56,879 nt of DNA from Candidatus Acetothermia bacterium JdFR-48 (GCA_002011425.1 MTNJ01000001.1:1-56879), one strand, 5' to 3'. Counted from the first letter of the stretch, positions 34,187-42,882 are shown. Notes: generated by a model from the sequence alone, not told the origin. Program-made: numbers and translations.

Positions 34187-36780
34187 ACAGTTTCTTTCAT
34201 AGACATAGGGTCACGATCCTGTGGGTAGTACTGGGGAGCTTCGTAGTCGGAAGCGTGCTCCTTTTTGCGTTCAACCGCATCTTTTATTCCCGGCGTGGTA
34301 CCCAAGGTCAAGCGGCGGAAACGGTCATGGTGGTTGACGGGGTCGAGATTAAAAGCGGCACCTTGGAACAAGCCTACACGAACCTCGTCGATACCTATAC
34401 CCAATTCTACCGGAGCCTCGGAATGGACTTCACCGAACAGCTCGTGGGCACGGACGGCCTTTTTCGTCGCGAGACCTTACGCGCCCAGGCAGCGGAGGGG
34501 CTTATATATCAAGTGATCGTGGATAAAGTGGCCAAGCGCCTGGGGATTTCGGTACCGAAGTCCGAGCTGAATAAGGCTGTCGAGGAGAACTACTGGAATT
34601 ACCTGAAGTCTCTGGGCGTGGACGAGGCACGTTTCGCCGAGTACCTCCGTGCCCGGGGCCTTACCATCGCCCAGTTCAAGGAAAGCCTCCGCCCCCAAGT
34701 CCGATTTCAGCTCTTGGAGGAAAGGCTCAAAGCATACATCGTCGGCCCCATCGAACCAACCGATGATGAGCTTAAAGCCTATTACGAGGAGAACAGGACT
34801 CGCTACCAAGAGCAGCCGGAGAAGGTTAAGGTCGCATATATCCTCATCAAGAGCGACGAAGCCATGGCCAATGAAGTGCTGGAGAAGGCCAAAGCCCCCG
34901 ACGCTGACTTCTCGGCCCTCGTGTCCGAATATTCTCAGGATGAAAAGGCGAAAGAGACCGGCGGCGTCGTCGACTGGTTTGCTCGAGGGGAGGCGGATCT
35001 TCCTTGGACGGTTCAGACGAAGGCCTTCGAGCTCTCCGAGGGCGAGGTCGCTTTGGTTCAGGACGGCGATAACTACTACATTGTGAAGCTCCTCGGGAAG
35101 AAGCCCCCCACCTATAAGCCATTCGAAGAAGTGAGGGATGATCTCAGAAAGACTTACGTCCAAGAGAAAGAGCGAGAGAAGTGGGACGCTTGGCGGAAGG
35201 AGCAGCGATCACAGGTGAAGCTCGAGGTGAAGGAGCCGATCCTCTTGGCCTTCATTCAGCAGGGCCAGGATGACGTGGAAAGAGCCATCCAGACCCTCCT
35301 CTCCGCCAAGGCGAGCCTGTTGGATCCGAATATCGATTACTACCTCGGTCGCCTCTACGAGTCTCTTTATTTGAAGATTGGGACCGAAAAGACGGAGCTC
35401 GAGAAGAAAGAATCCCGCACCGAAGAGGAGGAGAAAAGGCTCGCCGAGCTCCAGAAGAGGTATGAAGAATACAAAGAGAAGGCCGTTGAGCAGTACATCG
35501 CATTCGCCGAGAAGGGAGAAGGTGATGAGGCCCTTTACCAGCGGGTCATCGCCCTGGATCCGAATAATGCCTACGCGCACTTGCGGATGGCGGAGCTATA
35601 CTTCGCTCGTGGGTTATACATCGAGGCCGAACGGGAGTACGATCAAGTCCTGCGGGTCAATCCGAACTCGGTGGAAGCTCTCGTAGGTCAAGGCGATGTA
35701 GCTATGGCCATTGGGCTCTTCGACCGAGCGGTGGAACAGTATCAAAAGGCTCTGGAGATAAAGCCAAACGCGGTCTACATTGAAGTGAAACTTGCTGCGG
35801 CTTACCTCAAGGGTGAGAAGTTCTCCGAGGCTCGGGCCGTGCTCGATGAGGTCCTCAAGGCCACCTCCAGCAACGACCGCGCGCTGAAACTTATGGGCGA
35901 TCTACTCATGGCCGAGGGAAACCCCAAAGAGGCTATTTCTTATTACGAGCGGGCGGTGGAGAAAAATCCCGCATGGGACTACCGACTCGCTCTGGGGGAC
36001 GCGTACAAGGCTGTGGGCGATACGGACAAGGCGGAGGAGATCTACAATGCGGTGAAGACTCGCTATCCTTATCGCTATGAACCTTACGCGCGTTTAGGAG
36101 ACCTCTACCGTGACCTCGGCGATGAGGAGGAAGCGATCTTTTGGTACACGGAGGCGCTGAAGCGGACCACCGACACGACCGTCAAGGAAACCCTGGCCAA
36201 GAAGATCGTCGATCTTAAGCCCGACGATCTCGAGGCCCGGTTCCGCCTGGCCTCATACTATTATGAGAACTATAAGTACTCCGCCGCCATCGAGCAGTAC
36301 AACTTCATTCTCGAGCGCGCTCCTCAAAATATCGATGCCCTCCTCGGGCTCGGTGACTGTTACGTTGGGAAGACGGAGTACGACGAGGCCCTCAAGTATT
36401 ACAAGCAAGTCCTTGTCTTTGCGGCAGACGATGATCTCAAGATCGCCGTCCTGGGGAAGATCATCGAGAGCGAGAAGAAGCGGGTGAGCCCCAGGGAGGA
36501 GCTCACACGGGAGGCTATGGAGGCTCTTTGGCAGAGAGCCCTGATCTACAAGCGGCTCGGACGGACCGAGAAGGCGAAGGAGGATCTCCAAAGGATTTAC
36601 GCCGCCGATCCCGCCTTCCGGGCCGACGAACTCGTGTCCTTGCTCAAGGAGCTCGGGGTTGAAGTAAAGGAGCAGACCCCTCCCCGAACTGTTTCCGGCG
36701 CAATGACAGAGGAAACGACACAAACGCAGTCGCAGCAAACAGGTGAGGCCCCAGCGAAGGAGGAAGGTCAAGGAGGATGA
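34183..36780 (+). CDS. Membrane-anchored PPIase (SurA/PpiD-like) fused to TPR repeats
   Basis: 865 residues. One N-terminal anchor (residues 9-32, TILWVVLGSFVVGSVLLFAF) is followed by a SurA-N-like helical chaperone region. A parvulin domain follows around residues 205-310 (VKVAYILIKSDEA, GGVVDWFARGEADLPWTV and AFELSEGEVALVQDGDNYYI). From about residue 380 to 840 there are roughly ten TPR units, for example ALYQRVIALDPNNAYAHLRM. The parvulin core keeps the fold but the catalytic residues are not obvious. The protein faces the periplasm or cell exterior and probably assists folding of exported proteins. A Gln/Thr-rich tail closes it. ATGA overlaps link it to both neighbours. Confidence 0.82.
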   Translation: MNSFFHRHRVTILWVVLGSFVVGSVLLFAFNRIFYSRRGTQGQAAETVMVVDGVEIKSGTLEQAYTNLVDTYTQFYRSLGMDFTEQLVGTDGLFRRETLRAQAAEGLIYQVIVDKVAKRLGISVPKSELNKAVEENYWNYLKSLGVDEARFAEYLRARGLTIAQFKESLRPQVRFQLLEERLKAYIVGPIEPTDDELKAYYEENRTRYQEQPEKVKVAYILIKSDEAMANEVLEKAKAPDADFSALVSEYSQDEKAKETGGVVDWFARGEADLPWTVQTKAFELSEGEVALVQDGDNYYIVKLLGKKPPTYKPFEEVRDDLRKTYVQEKEREKWDAWRKEQRSQVKLEVKEPILLAFIQQGQDDVERAIQTLLSAKASLLDPNIDYYLGRLYESLYLKIGTEKTELEKKESRTEEEEKRLAELQKRYEEYKEKAVEQYIAFAEKGEGDEALYQRVIALDPNNAYAHLRMAELYFARGLYIEAEREYDQVLRVNPNSVEALVGQGDVAMAIGLFDRAVEQYQKALEIKPNAVYIEVKLAAAYLKGEKFSEARAVLDEVLKATSSNDRALKLMGDLLMAEGNPKEAISYYERAVEKNPAWDYRLALGDAYKAVGDTDKAEEIYNAVKTRYPYRYEPYARLGDLYRDLGDEEEAIFWYTEALKRTTDTTVKETLAKKIVDLKPDDLEARFRLASYYYENYKYSAAIEQYNFILERAPQNIDALLGLGDCYVGKTEYDEALKYYKQVLVFAADDDLKIAVLGKIIESEKKRVSPREELTREAMEALWQRALIYKRLGRTEKAKEDLQRIYAADPAFRADELVSLLKELGVEVKEQTPPRTVSGAMTEETTQTQSQQTGEAPAKEEGQGG

Positions 36781-37400
36781 AGAAAAACCCCGGTGAAGCC
36801 TTCGTGGCGCTCGTGGAGGTAATTGCGCGACTGCGGGGACCGGATGGCTGCCCGTGGGACCAGGCCCAAACTCATCGCTCCCTCATTCCCTATCTCATTG
36901 AAGAAGCTTACGAGGTGACCGAAGCCATCGAGGGTGGGAACCCCGAAAAGCTCAAGGACGAGCTTGGAGACCTTCTCCTCCAGGTTCTTCTCCACACGCG
37001 CATGGAAGAGGAGGAGGGCCGTTTTTCCATCACCGAAGTTGTCGAAAACCTTAGGGAAAAGCTCGTCCGGCGCCATCCCCACGTCTTCGGTGAGGTCGAG
37101 GCGAGGACCCCGGACGAGGTACGTGGCCGTTGGGAGGAGATAAAGGAGAAGGAGGGCAAGGGCTTCGAGCTCGGGACCAAGCCCGCCCTGCTGGCGGCCC
37201 GCAAATTCGTGGAACGGGAACAGGGCCTCGGCCGGAAGATAATCCTGCCCAGGAGGATCACTTGGGATAACGGTGATCCCGAGACGGTAGTGGGGGAGGT
37301 GCTCCTGGAGGCGGTCCTATGGGCAAAGGAACACGGGGTGGAGCCCGAAGCGGCCCTGCGACGGGAGATTGCCAAGAGGCTCGATGGAGAGAAAGGATAG
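36777..37400 (+). CDS. mazG: Nucleoside triphosphate pyrophosphohydrolase MazG
   Basis: 207 residues. RLRGPDGCPWDQAQTHRSL is the MazG entry motif, and IEEAYEVTEAI with KDELGDLLLQVLLH gives the metal-binding ExxE and ExxD. HPHVFG and the C-terminal degenerate second half (ALLAARKFVERE) follow. It hydrolyses non-canonical NTPs to NMP and pyrophosphate in the cytosol. The length is shorter than the 263-residue E. coli form but matches many thermophile forms. It overlaps the PPIase stop by ATGA and the next gene by 17 bp. Confidence 0.93.
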   Translation: MKKNPGEAFVALVEVIARLRGPDGCPWDQAQTHRSLIPYLIEEAYEVTEAIEGGNPEKLKDELGDLLLQVLLHTRMEEEEGRFSITEVVENLREKLVRRHPHVFGEVEARTPDEVRGRWEEIKEKEGKGFELGTKPALLAARKFVEREQGLGRKIILPRRITWDNGDPETVVGEVLLEAVLWAKEHGVEPEAALRREIAKRLDGEKG

Positions 37401-37665
37401 GTTCACGAAGCTGCGTGAACTGCCCGCACCCCGTGAGGTCTATACTCTGTGGGTGGAGACGAACGAGGCAGCGGTGGCCTTCATCGAGGCCGTGCTCTTA
37501 TTGGAGGACCACATTGCCAACGTCCGCCGGGAGTTCCGGAAGATCGGCGATCACACTTGGTTCAAGATGTTCGTCACACCGGGGTGCCTTGAGGAAATCC
37601 TCCGAATCCTCGAACGCCTGAAGAGGTTCGTCTACGTCGGGGCCGTGCAGGTGGAAATGCCTTGA
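37384..37665 (+). CDS. DUF4911 domain protein
   Basis: A 93-residue soluble protein from ATG 37384, nested 17 bp into mazG. VYTLWVETNEAAVAFIEAVL and EDHIANVRREFRKIGDHTWF give a ferredoxin-like alpha/beta pattern, and EEILRILERLKRFVYVGAV closes it. It looks like the uncharacterised DUF4911 family. Its place between mazG and yqeG suggests a housekeeping role. The in-frame ATG upstream at 37369 lies deeper in mazG and is less likely. Confidence 0.7.
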   Translation: MERKDRFTKLRELPAPREVYTLWVETNEAAVAFIEAVLLLEDHIANVRREFRKIGDHTWFKMFVTPGCLEEILRILERLKRFVYVGAVQVEMP

Positions 37666-38240
37666 GATTTTTCGCACCTCGCGAGGAATGTGCCACCATC
37701 TTCGACGTCGATTACGAAAGTTTGTGGAACCGCGGTATGCGTGGTCTTATATTCGACCTGGACAATACTCTCTGCTCTTGGCATGCCTCTTCTTTGGATG
37801 AGTCGGTAAGGGATCTCCTGGGGGACTTGCGCGAGCGTGGATTCCGTCTCTGTATTCTCTCCAACGGGAATCTAGATAACCGTCATGGAATCTTGGAAGA
37901 CTTAACCCGCCAGGAAATTCCGGTGTTCTATCCCGCGAAGAAACCCCTTCCCATTGGATTCAAGCGAGCACAAAGGTTTCTAGATCTGAATCCAAAAGAG
38001 GTGGCTGTAATCGGTGACCAGCTTCTTACCGACGTCCTCGGAGGAAATCTGTTGGGATTTTACACAATCCTGGTGGAGCCGCTTTGTCCCAGGGAACATC
38101 CCTGGACGAAGCACGTGAGCCGCCTCCTTGAGCGCCTCCTTGGCCGGAAGTTCAAACGGCAATCCTCCCCCGCAGGCGTGGGTCCAGGATATCCCGTAGA
38201 GCGTCCCCAACCAAGTTCCAGGCGAGACAGAAAAGAGTAA
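37662..38240 (+). CDS. YqeG-family HAD-IIIA phosphatase
   Basis: 192 residues. HAD motif I is LIFDLDNTLCSW, motif II is CILSNGN, a Lys lies in YPAKKPLPIGF, and motif III is VAVIGDQLLTDVLGGNLLGF. The TILVEPL ending is typical for YqeG, a family of cytosolic phosphatases resembling mitochondrial phosphatidylglycerophosphate phosphatase Gep4. A PGP phosphatase role would fit pgsA and cdsA nearby, but that is inference. TTG 37662 overlaps the previous TGA. The last ~30 residues (from about RQSSPAGV) lie opposite the 3' end of the permease gene and look non-conserved. Confidence 0.88.
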   Translation: MRFFAPREECATIFDVDYESLWNRGMRGLIFDLDNTLCSWHASSLDESVRDLLGDLRERGFRLCILSNGNLDNRHGILEDLTRQEIPVFYPAKKPLPIGFKRAQRFLDLNPKEVAVIGDQLLTDVLGGNLLGFYTILVEPLCPREHPWTKHVSRLLERLLGRKFKRQSSPAGVGPGYPVERPQPSSRRDRKE

Positions 38241-39033
38241 TTGCACCGCCCGGGAAAATAAAAGTGTACCAGTAGGCCAGTGGATTTCCATGGAGACCGA
38301 TGATCCAGTCCCGGGCGTAGCTTATCATTTGTCCCCAGTCTGCGTATCCTTGGGGAATCCCAACGCCAAGGAAGCTCAGGGCGGCGAAGGTGATGACGAT
38401 GGAGCCCATGTTCATCGTAATTTGCACGAATACGGGCCAAATGGCGTTGGGGAGGACGTGACGCAGGATGATCCGGTAGACCGGAACCCCCAGGGCTCGC
38501 GCCGCTTGGACGTAATCCATCTCGCGGATGCGGAGGACCTCGCTCCGGATCAGCCGGGCGTAGCCCATCCAACCGAAGGTGACGAGCGCGATAATTGCGC
38601 TTCGTACGCCATAACCAAGGATCGAAGCGAGGGTCATGGCTGCCGCGAGAAAGGGAAAGGCATAGAAAATGTCGGTTATACGCATGAGCAGTTCGTCGAG
38701 CCATCCTCCGAAGAAAGCGCTGATGGAACCCAGAGTCACGCCGATGGCGGCGGAAAGTCCAACCACGACTAAGGAGACGAACCAAGCGGTACGTGTTCCC
38801 CACACGCATCCGTAGAAGATGTCGTATTGCCCAGAGGCCAAGCCGAATGGATGCTTGGTACTGGGAGGCTTCGGCTCGGCGCTCCAACCGTAGCGGGGGA
38901 TACGATAGGGCTGATGCGCCCACTTCGGCGGAGCGAGCGTCGGGGCCAACAGGGCCACCACGGCGAAAAAAAGGATCAACAACGTCCCTGTGAGCCCGAG
39001 TGGGTTCTTCAGGAGTTTCTTGAGCACCGTCAT
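38152..39033 (-). CDS. Peptide-type ABC transporter permease (DppC/OppC)
   Basis: 293 residues with six membrane segments. The N-terminus NPLGLTGTLLILFFAVVAL and the loop HPFGLASGQYDIF (HPFGTDxxGRD type) are OppC features. The coupling motif VQAARALGVPVYRIILRHVL contacts an ATPase. GIPQGYADWGQMISYARDWI is the conserved C-terminal stretch. It forms half of the inner-membrane channel for peptides or oligosaccharides. Its ATG overlaps the stop of the DppB-type gene. Its 3' end overlaps yqeG by 89 bp in convergent orientation, with no ATPase gene following. Confidence 0.93.
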   Translation of the reverse strand: MTVLKKLLKNPLGLTGTLLILFFAVVALLAPTLAPPKWAHQPYRIPRYGWSAEPKPPSTKHPFGLASGQYDIFYGCVWGTRTAWFVSLVVVGLSAAIGVTLGSISAFFGGWLDELLMRITDIFYAFPFLAAAMTLASILGYGVRSAIIALVTFGWMGYARLIRSEVLRIREMDYVQAARALGVPVYRIILRHVLPNAIWPVFVQITMNMGSIVITFAALSFLGVGIPQGYADWGQMISYARDWIIGLHGNPLAYWYTFIFPGGAITLFCLAWNLVGDALRDILDPRLRGRIAV

Positions 39034-40064
39034 TCAAGTCTCACCCGCGGGTCGATCACCGCATAGAGGATGTCCACAATTAAATTGGCAATTACGATAA
39101 GGAAACCGTTGAACAGGAGATACCCGAGTAATGAGGGGATGTCGAACTGGCGTGCTGCTTCCGCCGCCCAACGTCCCAGGCCAGGGAGGTCAAAGATGGT
39201 CTCCGTGATCACGAGCCCATTGAAAAGAAAGGCCACGGTGATGCCGGCAATGGTGGCCACCGGAATGAGAGCGTTGCGGCGGGCATGGCGCTTGATCACC
39301 AGCTTCTCGGGCAACCCCTTAGCACGTGCGGTCATGATGTACTCCTGTCGCAACGTCTCCAACATCGAGGAGCGCGTAACCCGCATGATCAGGGCCCAGC
39401 TGACGTACGAGAGGACGAGCACGGGGAGGATGAGGTGCCGAGCCGCATCGGCGAAGACCCACCAATTCCAATTGAGGATCGCGTCCAGCGTGATGATCCC
39501 CGTGTACATCTTGAATTCTCCCGAGAGGGTGACGTAAAGGCTGACGTCTGTAGATAGCCTCCCCGGGGGGAACCACCTCAGGAGGCCATAGAAGATGAAA
39601 AGCCCCAGGAGGCCAGCCACGTAGGTGGGAAGGGACCAGCCCACCACCGCGAAGACCCGTCCGAAGTGATCGATGGGCCTGTTCTGCTTTACAGCCGAGA
39701 GCTGTCCCAACCAAATTCCCCCCAAAATGATGGGGATTGCGGACCAGAGAGCAAGCTCCACTGTTTGGGGGAGGAAACGTTTAAAAGCGTCGATTACAGG
39801 ACGGTTGGCCACCGTGGACCAGCCTAGATTTCCGTGGAGGACCTGGTTCACCCAGCGGAAGAATTGAACCCAGGGTGGATCGTTGAGACCATACTCTTCG
39901 ATGAGATCATTAATATCCCTGTTCTTAAGTTCTGTGACATCTCGGACATACAAGCCCGCCTTCTCATAAGGATCGAGGAGGCTGTAGAGCCCAAAGATAA
40001 GAATAAAGAGCCCTGTGAGGACAAGGGGCAGGATCAGAAGTCGGCGAATGATGTACGCTAGCAT
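39030..40064 (-). CDS. Peptide-type ABC transporter permease (DppB/OppB)
   Basis: 344 residues. The start MLAYIIRRLLILPLVLTGLF is the usual DppB opening, followed by a periplasmic loop with NDPPWVQFFRWVNQVLHGNLG. A longer-than-usual loop (residues ~185-230) is present. The coupling helix is EYIMTARAKGLPEKLVIKRH, and IAGITVAFLFNGLVITETIF is the membrane segment that closes the gate. It pairs with the DppC-type protein by ATGA overlap. The 5' side has a hairpin (40089-40116) separating it from the binding-protein gene. The Shine-Dalgarno is weak. Confidence 0.93.
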   Translation of the reverse strand: MLAYIIRRLLILPLVLTGLFILIFGLYSLLDPYEKAGLYVRDVTELKNRDINDLIEEYGLNDPPWVQFFRWVNQVLHGNLGWSTVANRPVIDAFKRFLPQTVELALWSAIPIILGGIWLGQLSAVKQNRPIDHFGRVFAVVGWSLPTYVAGLLGLFIFYGLLRWFPPGRLSTDVSLYVTLSGEFKMYTGIITLDAILNWNWWVFADAARHLILPVLVLSYVSWALIMRVTRSSMLETLRQEYIMTARAKGLPEKLVIKRHARRNALIPVATIAGITVAFLFNGLVITETIFDLPGLGRWAAEAARQFDIPSLLGYLLFNGFLIVIANLIVDILYAVIDPRVRLE

Positions 40065-40076
40065 CTTCTATCCGTC

Positions 40077-40116
40077 TTCAAATCAAAAGGGCAGGGGCCT
40101 TTAGAGGCCCCTGCCC
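40077..40116 (-). terminator. Hairpin between binding protein and permease genes
   Basis: A perfect 12-bp stem (40089-40100 with 40105-40116) and a TTAG loop. On the minus strand it is followed by TTTTGATTTG. It lies 32 nt after the binding-protein stop and before the permeases, so it probably terminates most transcripts and lets some read through. Confidence 0.75.
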
Positions 40117-40147
40117 TAGTTTACCTAGTGTGATGTGCGTGCTCAAA

Positions 40148-42109
40148 TTACTCGTAAGCCTTGTACATGGGGTAGAAGTAGGGCCCGGGGAAGATGGGAT
40201 TGAAGGGGAAGCCCTGGAGCCAGTCGCGGATTACACGGATGCCGTAGGCCTGCGGGAGCCAAATATCAATGGCCAGGTCATGGGCCAGTCGGGAGATCAG
40301 CTTGTAAATACCTGCGCGGACTTCTTGGTCGGTCGTCGCCATCCCAGCAGCAACGAGCGAATCGAAATAAGGCTTGAAGATATTCTCCACCATGTACTCG
40401 CCCTGCCAGCCGGCGAAGGTCCCGTAGGAAGCCACAAACGGCACGGCGAAGTTGTGCGGGTCCGGGAAGTCAGCGAGCCACCCGATGATGTAGAGGGGCA
40501 TCTTGCCGGTGACGAGGTAGCTCAGATATGTCCGCCACGGCACGGCCCGGACCTCGATCTGGAACTTCGGGTTCATGGCCTCGAAGTTTGCCTCGAGGAT
40601 CTCCGCCGCCACGCGGCGAGGTTCGTTGCCCTCGTTGTAGAGAATGGTGAGGTTGAAGCCCTTCTCCCAGATCTCCCCGTTGCGGGCCGCCTTCATGAGC
40701 TCGGTGGCCTTCTCAAGGTCATACTCCCAGTAGAGCTCGGGATCTTCATCGTAAGCCCAATCGAAGGCCTTGGGGATCGGCCCATGGGTCTTGTAGCCCT
40801 CACCCAGCAGTACCTGCTCGATGAAGCCGTCGTAATCGAACGCGTAACAGAAGGCCTTTCGCACGTTGATGTCGGCGAAGAAATCGGCCGGGATCCCCTT
40901 GCCGTCCCACGGGCCCTCGCCGATGAACTCGTTGCCCTCCACCACCACCGGGGCCACGAAGAAGGCCACCGGGTTCATGGAGAGGGTGGGGAGCATGTGG
41001 TGAACGACGACGCCGGGGAGGCCCTCGACCTGGGGCAGGTTCTGGCGCGGCACCGTCACGATGTCGGCGTCACCTGCCTGGAACATGAGGAACCGGTCGG
41101 ACCACTCGGGAGTCTTTTTGATGATGGCGTACTTGATCTTCGCCGGGCCGCCCCAGTACTTCTCGAAGCGCTGGAAAACGACCTCGACGCCCACGTCCCA
41201 CTTGGCGAGCTTGAAGGGCCCGGTACCGTTCATGATGTTGAAGAGCTCGGATTCCTCGGCCACCTCTCCGCCGCCGGGGTTCCACCACTTCTCCCAGGTG
41301 TCGGGCCTACCGTCCCAGCAGCCGGCGTACTCGATGCACCACTCCTTATCGAGGATGGAGCTCCACGAACCGGAGTGGGCGATGATGGTGATGAAGGGCG
41401 GATAGGGCTTGGGCAGGTGGAAGACCACCTTGCCGTCCTTCACCTCTACCGCCGGATCGATGTACTTCTCGTAGATGAGCTTCTGTTCCTCGGGGGTGAG
41501 GGTGTGGAGATCGCTGACGTCGCGACCCAGGGCGGCGGAGGCCAACGCCCTGAGCGAGCCGTACCCGGTCAAGGGCTCAAGCAACATCCAGATGGGGCCG
41601 CCGTCACGGTCCTGCAGCATGCCTCGCTCGAAGGAGTACTCCACGTCCTCGGGGGTGAGCTCACCGTAGCCGGGCACAATGTTCTTCTCTTCTTCAGGAC
41701 TCAGAGTGTCGTAATCCACCCACTCGATGGTGCCGTCCGCTTTCTTCACGCCGACGTACTGGAAGCGGATGCCCTCCCGGATGGTGAAGGTATAGGTGAG
41801 CCCGTCCTCGGACACCTCCCACTCGGTGGCGAGCATCGGCTGGAGCTTCGCCGGATCTAGGGAGTAGGCGAGGTTCTTTTCGTTGGCGTCCACGGTGCCA
41901 TAGGGCCAGCGGACGAGAGCTTCGTAGACATTGAAGACGATCTCACCGCTGGCAGTGTCGTAAGAGTAATGCGGGTCACAGGTTTCGGCGGAGCCGTGCG
42001 TGACCCAGATGACCGTATCGGGATGCTTGATCTCCTGTGCCCATGCTGCCAATCCAAACAACGCAACTACCGCTAACATTAACCAAATTCGGCGCCACAT
42101 AGCCGTCAC
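40148..42109 (-). CDS. ABC transporter substrate-binding protein, family 5
   Basis: About 653 residues from GTG 42109, preceded by AAAGGAGGGTGAT. An ATG at 42100 would start at MWRRIWLML. A Sec signal peptide ends near LAAWAQE. Then come SBP_bac_5 landmarks: VFNVYEALVRWPYG, LTYTFTIREGIRFQ, LTPEDVEYSFERG, and FADINVRKAFCYAFDYDGF. It is longer than DppA (about 500) because of loops around residues 130-190. It delivers peptides or oligosaccharides to the permeases. No lipobox Cys is seen, so it is either free in a periplasm or held by its uncleaved signal. Confidence 0.92.
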   Translation of the reverse strand: MTAMWRRIWLMLAVVALFGLAAWAQEIKHPDTVIWVTHGSAETCDPHYSYDTASGEIVFNVYEALVRWPYGTVDANEKNLAYSLDPAKLQPMLATEWEVSEDGLTYTFTIREGIRFQYVGVKKADGTIEWVDYDTLSPEEEKNIVPGYGELTPEDVEYSFERGMLQDRDGGPIWMLLEPLTGYGSLRALASAALGRDVSDLHTLTPEEQKLIYEKYIDPAVEVKDGKVVFHLPKPYPPFITIIAHSGSWSSILDKEWCIEYAGCWDGRPDTWEKWWNPGGGEVAEESELFNIMNGTGPFKLAKWDVGVEVVFQRFEKYWGGPAKIKYAIIKKTPEWSDRFLMFQAGDADIVTVPRQNLPQVEGLPGVVVHHMLPTLSMNPVAFFVAPVVVEGNEFIGEGPWDGKGIPADFFADINVRKAFCYAFDYDGFIEQVLLGEGYKTHGPIPKAFDWAYDEDPELYWEYDLEKATELMKAARNGEIWEKGFNLTILYNEGNEPRRVAAEILEANFEAMNPKFQIEVRAVPWRTYLSYLVTGKMPLYIIGWLADFPDPHNFAVPFVASYGTFAGWQGEYMVENIFKPYFDSLVAAGMATTDQEVRAGIYKLISRLAHDLAIDIWLPQAYGIRVIRDWLQGFPFNPIFPGPYFYPMYKAYE

Positions 42110-42189
42110 ATCACCCTCCTTTTTGGATGTCTGTTCGAGCGGTTTCGAGTCTTTCCACCACCCCCCTTCCTTACGATCTCCCTTCACAT

Positions 42190-42218
42190 ATTAAAGGCCT
42201 CTGCGGGAACTAAGTCAA
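42190..42218 (-). promoter_or_regulatory. Promoter of the ABC transporter operon
   Basis: On the minus strand TTGACT (42218-42213, 5/6) and TTTAAT (42195-42190, 5/6) are separated by exactly 17 bp. This leaves about an 80-nt leader that includes the strong Shine-Dalgarno. Confidence 0.65.
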
Positions 42219-42238
42219 CCCCTCTAAGGTCGGTCTTC

Positions 42239-42268
42239 TTGCACGGAGGAAACGGGAAGGAGTAAGAT
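42239..42268 (+). promoter_or_regulatory. Promoter of the tRNA-RNase H-dtd-rpmF transcript
   Basis: TTGCAC (42239-42244, 4/6) and TAAGAT (42263-42268, 4/6) with an 18-bp spacer. The -10 ends five nt before the tRNA, so transcription should start at or very near the first tRNA base. Confidence 0.5.
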
Positions 42269-42273
42269 AGGGT

Positions 42274-42345
42274 GGGCCCGTAGCTCAGGGGTAGAGCAGC
42301 CGGCTCATAACCGGTAGGTCGCAGGTTCGATCCCTGCCGGGCCCA
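42274..42345 (+). tRNA. tRNA with CAU anticodon (elongator Met or Ile2)
   Basis: A 72-nt cloverleaf. The acceptor stem GGGCCCG pairs with CGGGCCC (42338-42344), discriminator A at 42345. The D arm is GCTC/GAGC, the anticodon stem GCCGG/CCGGT holds loop CTCATAA with anticodon CAT, and the T arm is GCAGG/CCTGC around TTCGATC. CCA is not encoded. G1-C72 pairing and no GGG/CCC anticodon stem exclude the initiator tRNA. Whether it reads Met or, after lysidine modification, Ile cannot be told here. The RNase H start codon lies three nt downstream. Confidence 0.95.
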
Positions 42346-42348
42346 AAC

Positions 42349-42873
42349 GTGCGAAAACTCTTTGTCCACGTGGACGGGGCCTCCCGTGGGAATCCCGGCG
42401 AGGCGGCAATCGGTGTTCTCCTCACCGACGAACACGGAAACACCATTGAGGAGGTTTCTGAGCTCATCGGGCAGGCTACTAATAACGTGGCTGAATACCG
42501 GGCTTTGATCGAGGGGGTTCGCCGTGCCTTGAATTACCTTCCTGAAGAGGCGATTTTCCTCACCGATAACGAGCTCGTTGCTAACCAGATAAATGGCCTT
42601 TACCGTGTGCGTGAGCCCCACCTTCAGCATTTGAACCAAAGGGTGTTGGAGCTCCTCTCCCGACTCCCCCGCTGGAGGGTGAACTATATCGAACGCGAGG
42701 CCAACTATAAAGCGCATCGCCTCGCCATGCGTGCCTTTCGCGAGCGGACCCGACAGGAACGGGAGAGGTCGCGCCTCCTTAACGAAATCGAGGACGTGCT
42801 CCGGGACCTCGATTTGGATGACCTCCGCCGGGTTCTCTCCTATGCCAACAGTCTCAGAGCCCAGAAACCCTAA
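42349..42873 (+). CDS. RNase H-like domain protein (RVT_3 type) with helical tail
   Basis: 174 residues. LFVHVDGASRGNPGEAAIGV holds the first Asp, NNVAEYRALIEGVRRAL the Glu, and IFLTDNELVANQING the second Asp. The last motif reads VNYIEREANYKAHRLAM, with His where E. coli RNase HI has Asp; this variant is common in the RVT_3 group. It should cut RNA in RNA/DNA hybrids, but the His makes rate or metal use uncertain. A charged helical extension (residues 125-174) is added. GTG 42349 is three nt from the tRNA end and has no Shine-Dalgarno of its own beyond tRNA sequence. Confidence 0.87.
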   Translation: MRKLFVHVDGASRGNPGEAAIGVLLTDEHGNTIEEVSELIGQATNNVAEYRALIEGVRRALNYLPEEAIFLTDNELVANQINGLYRVREPHLQHLNQRVLELLSRLPRWRVNYIEREANYKAHRLAMRAFRERTRQERERSRLLNEIEDVLRDLDLDDLRRVLSYANSLRAQKP

Positions 42874-42882
42874 GAGATTGCC

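Noticed and set aside
40130..41860. A 576-codon + strand open frame opposite the substrate-binding protein gene
   Set aside because: Composition is an antisense artefact (strings of Gly, Val, Leu, His, Glu); the minus strand encodes a clear family 5 binding protein.
42349..42873. Inactive RNase H because the last catalytic Asp is His
   Set aside because: This His is a common variant in the RVT_3 group, so loss of activity cannot be claimed.
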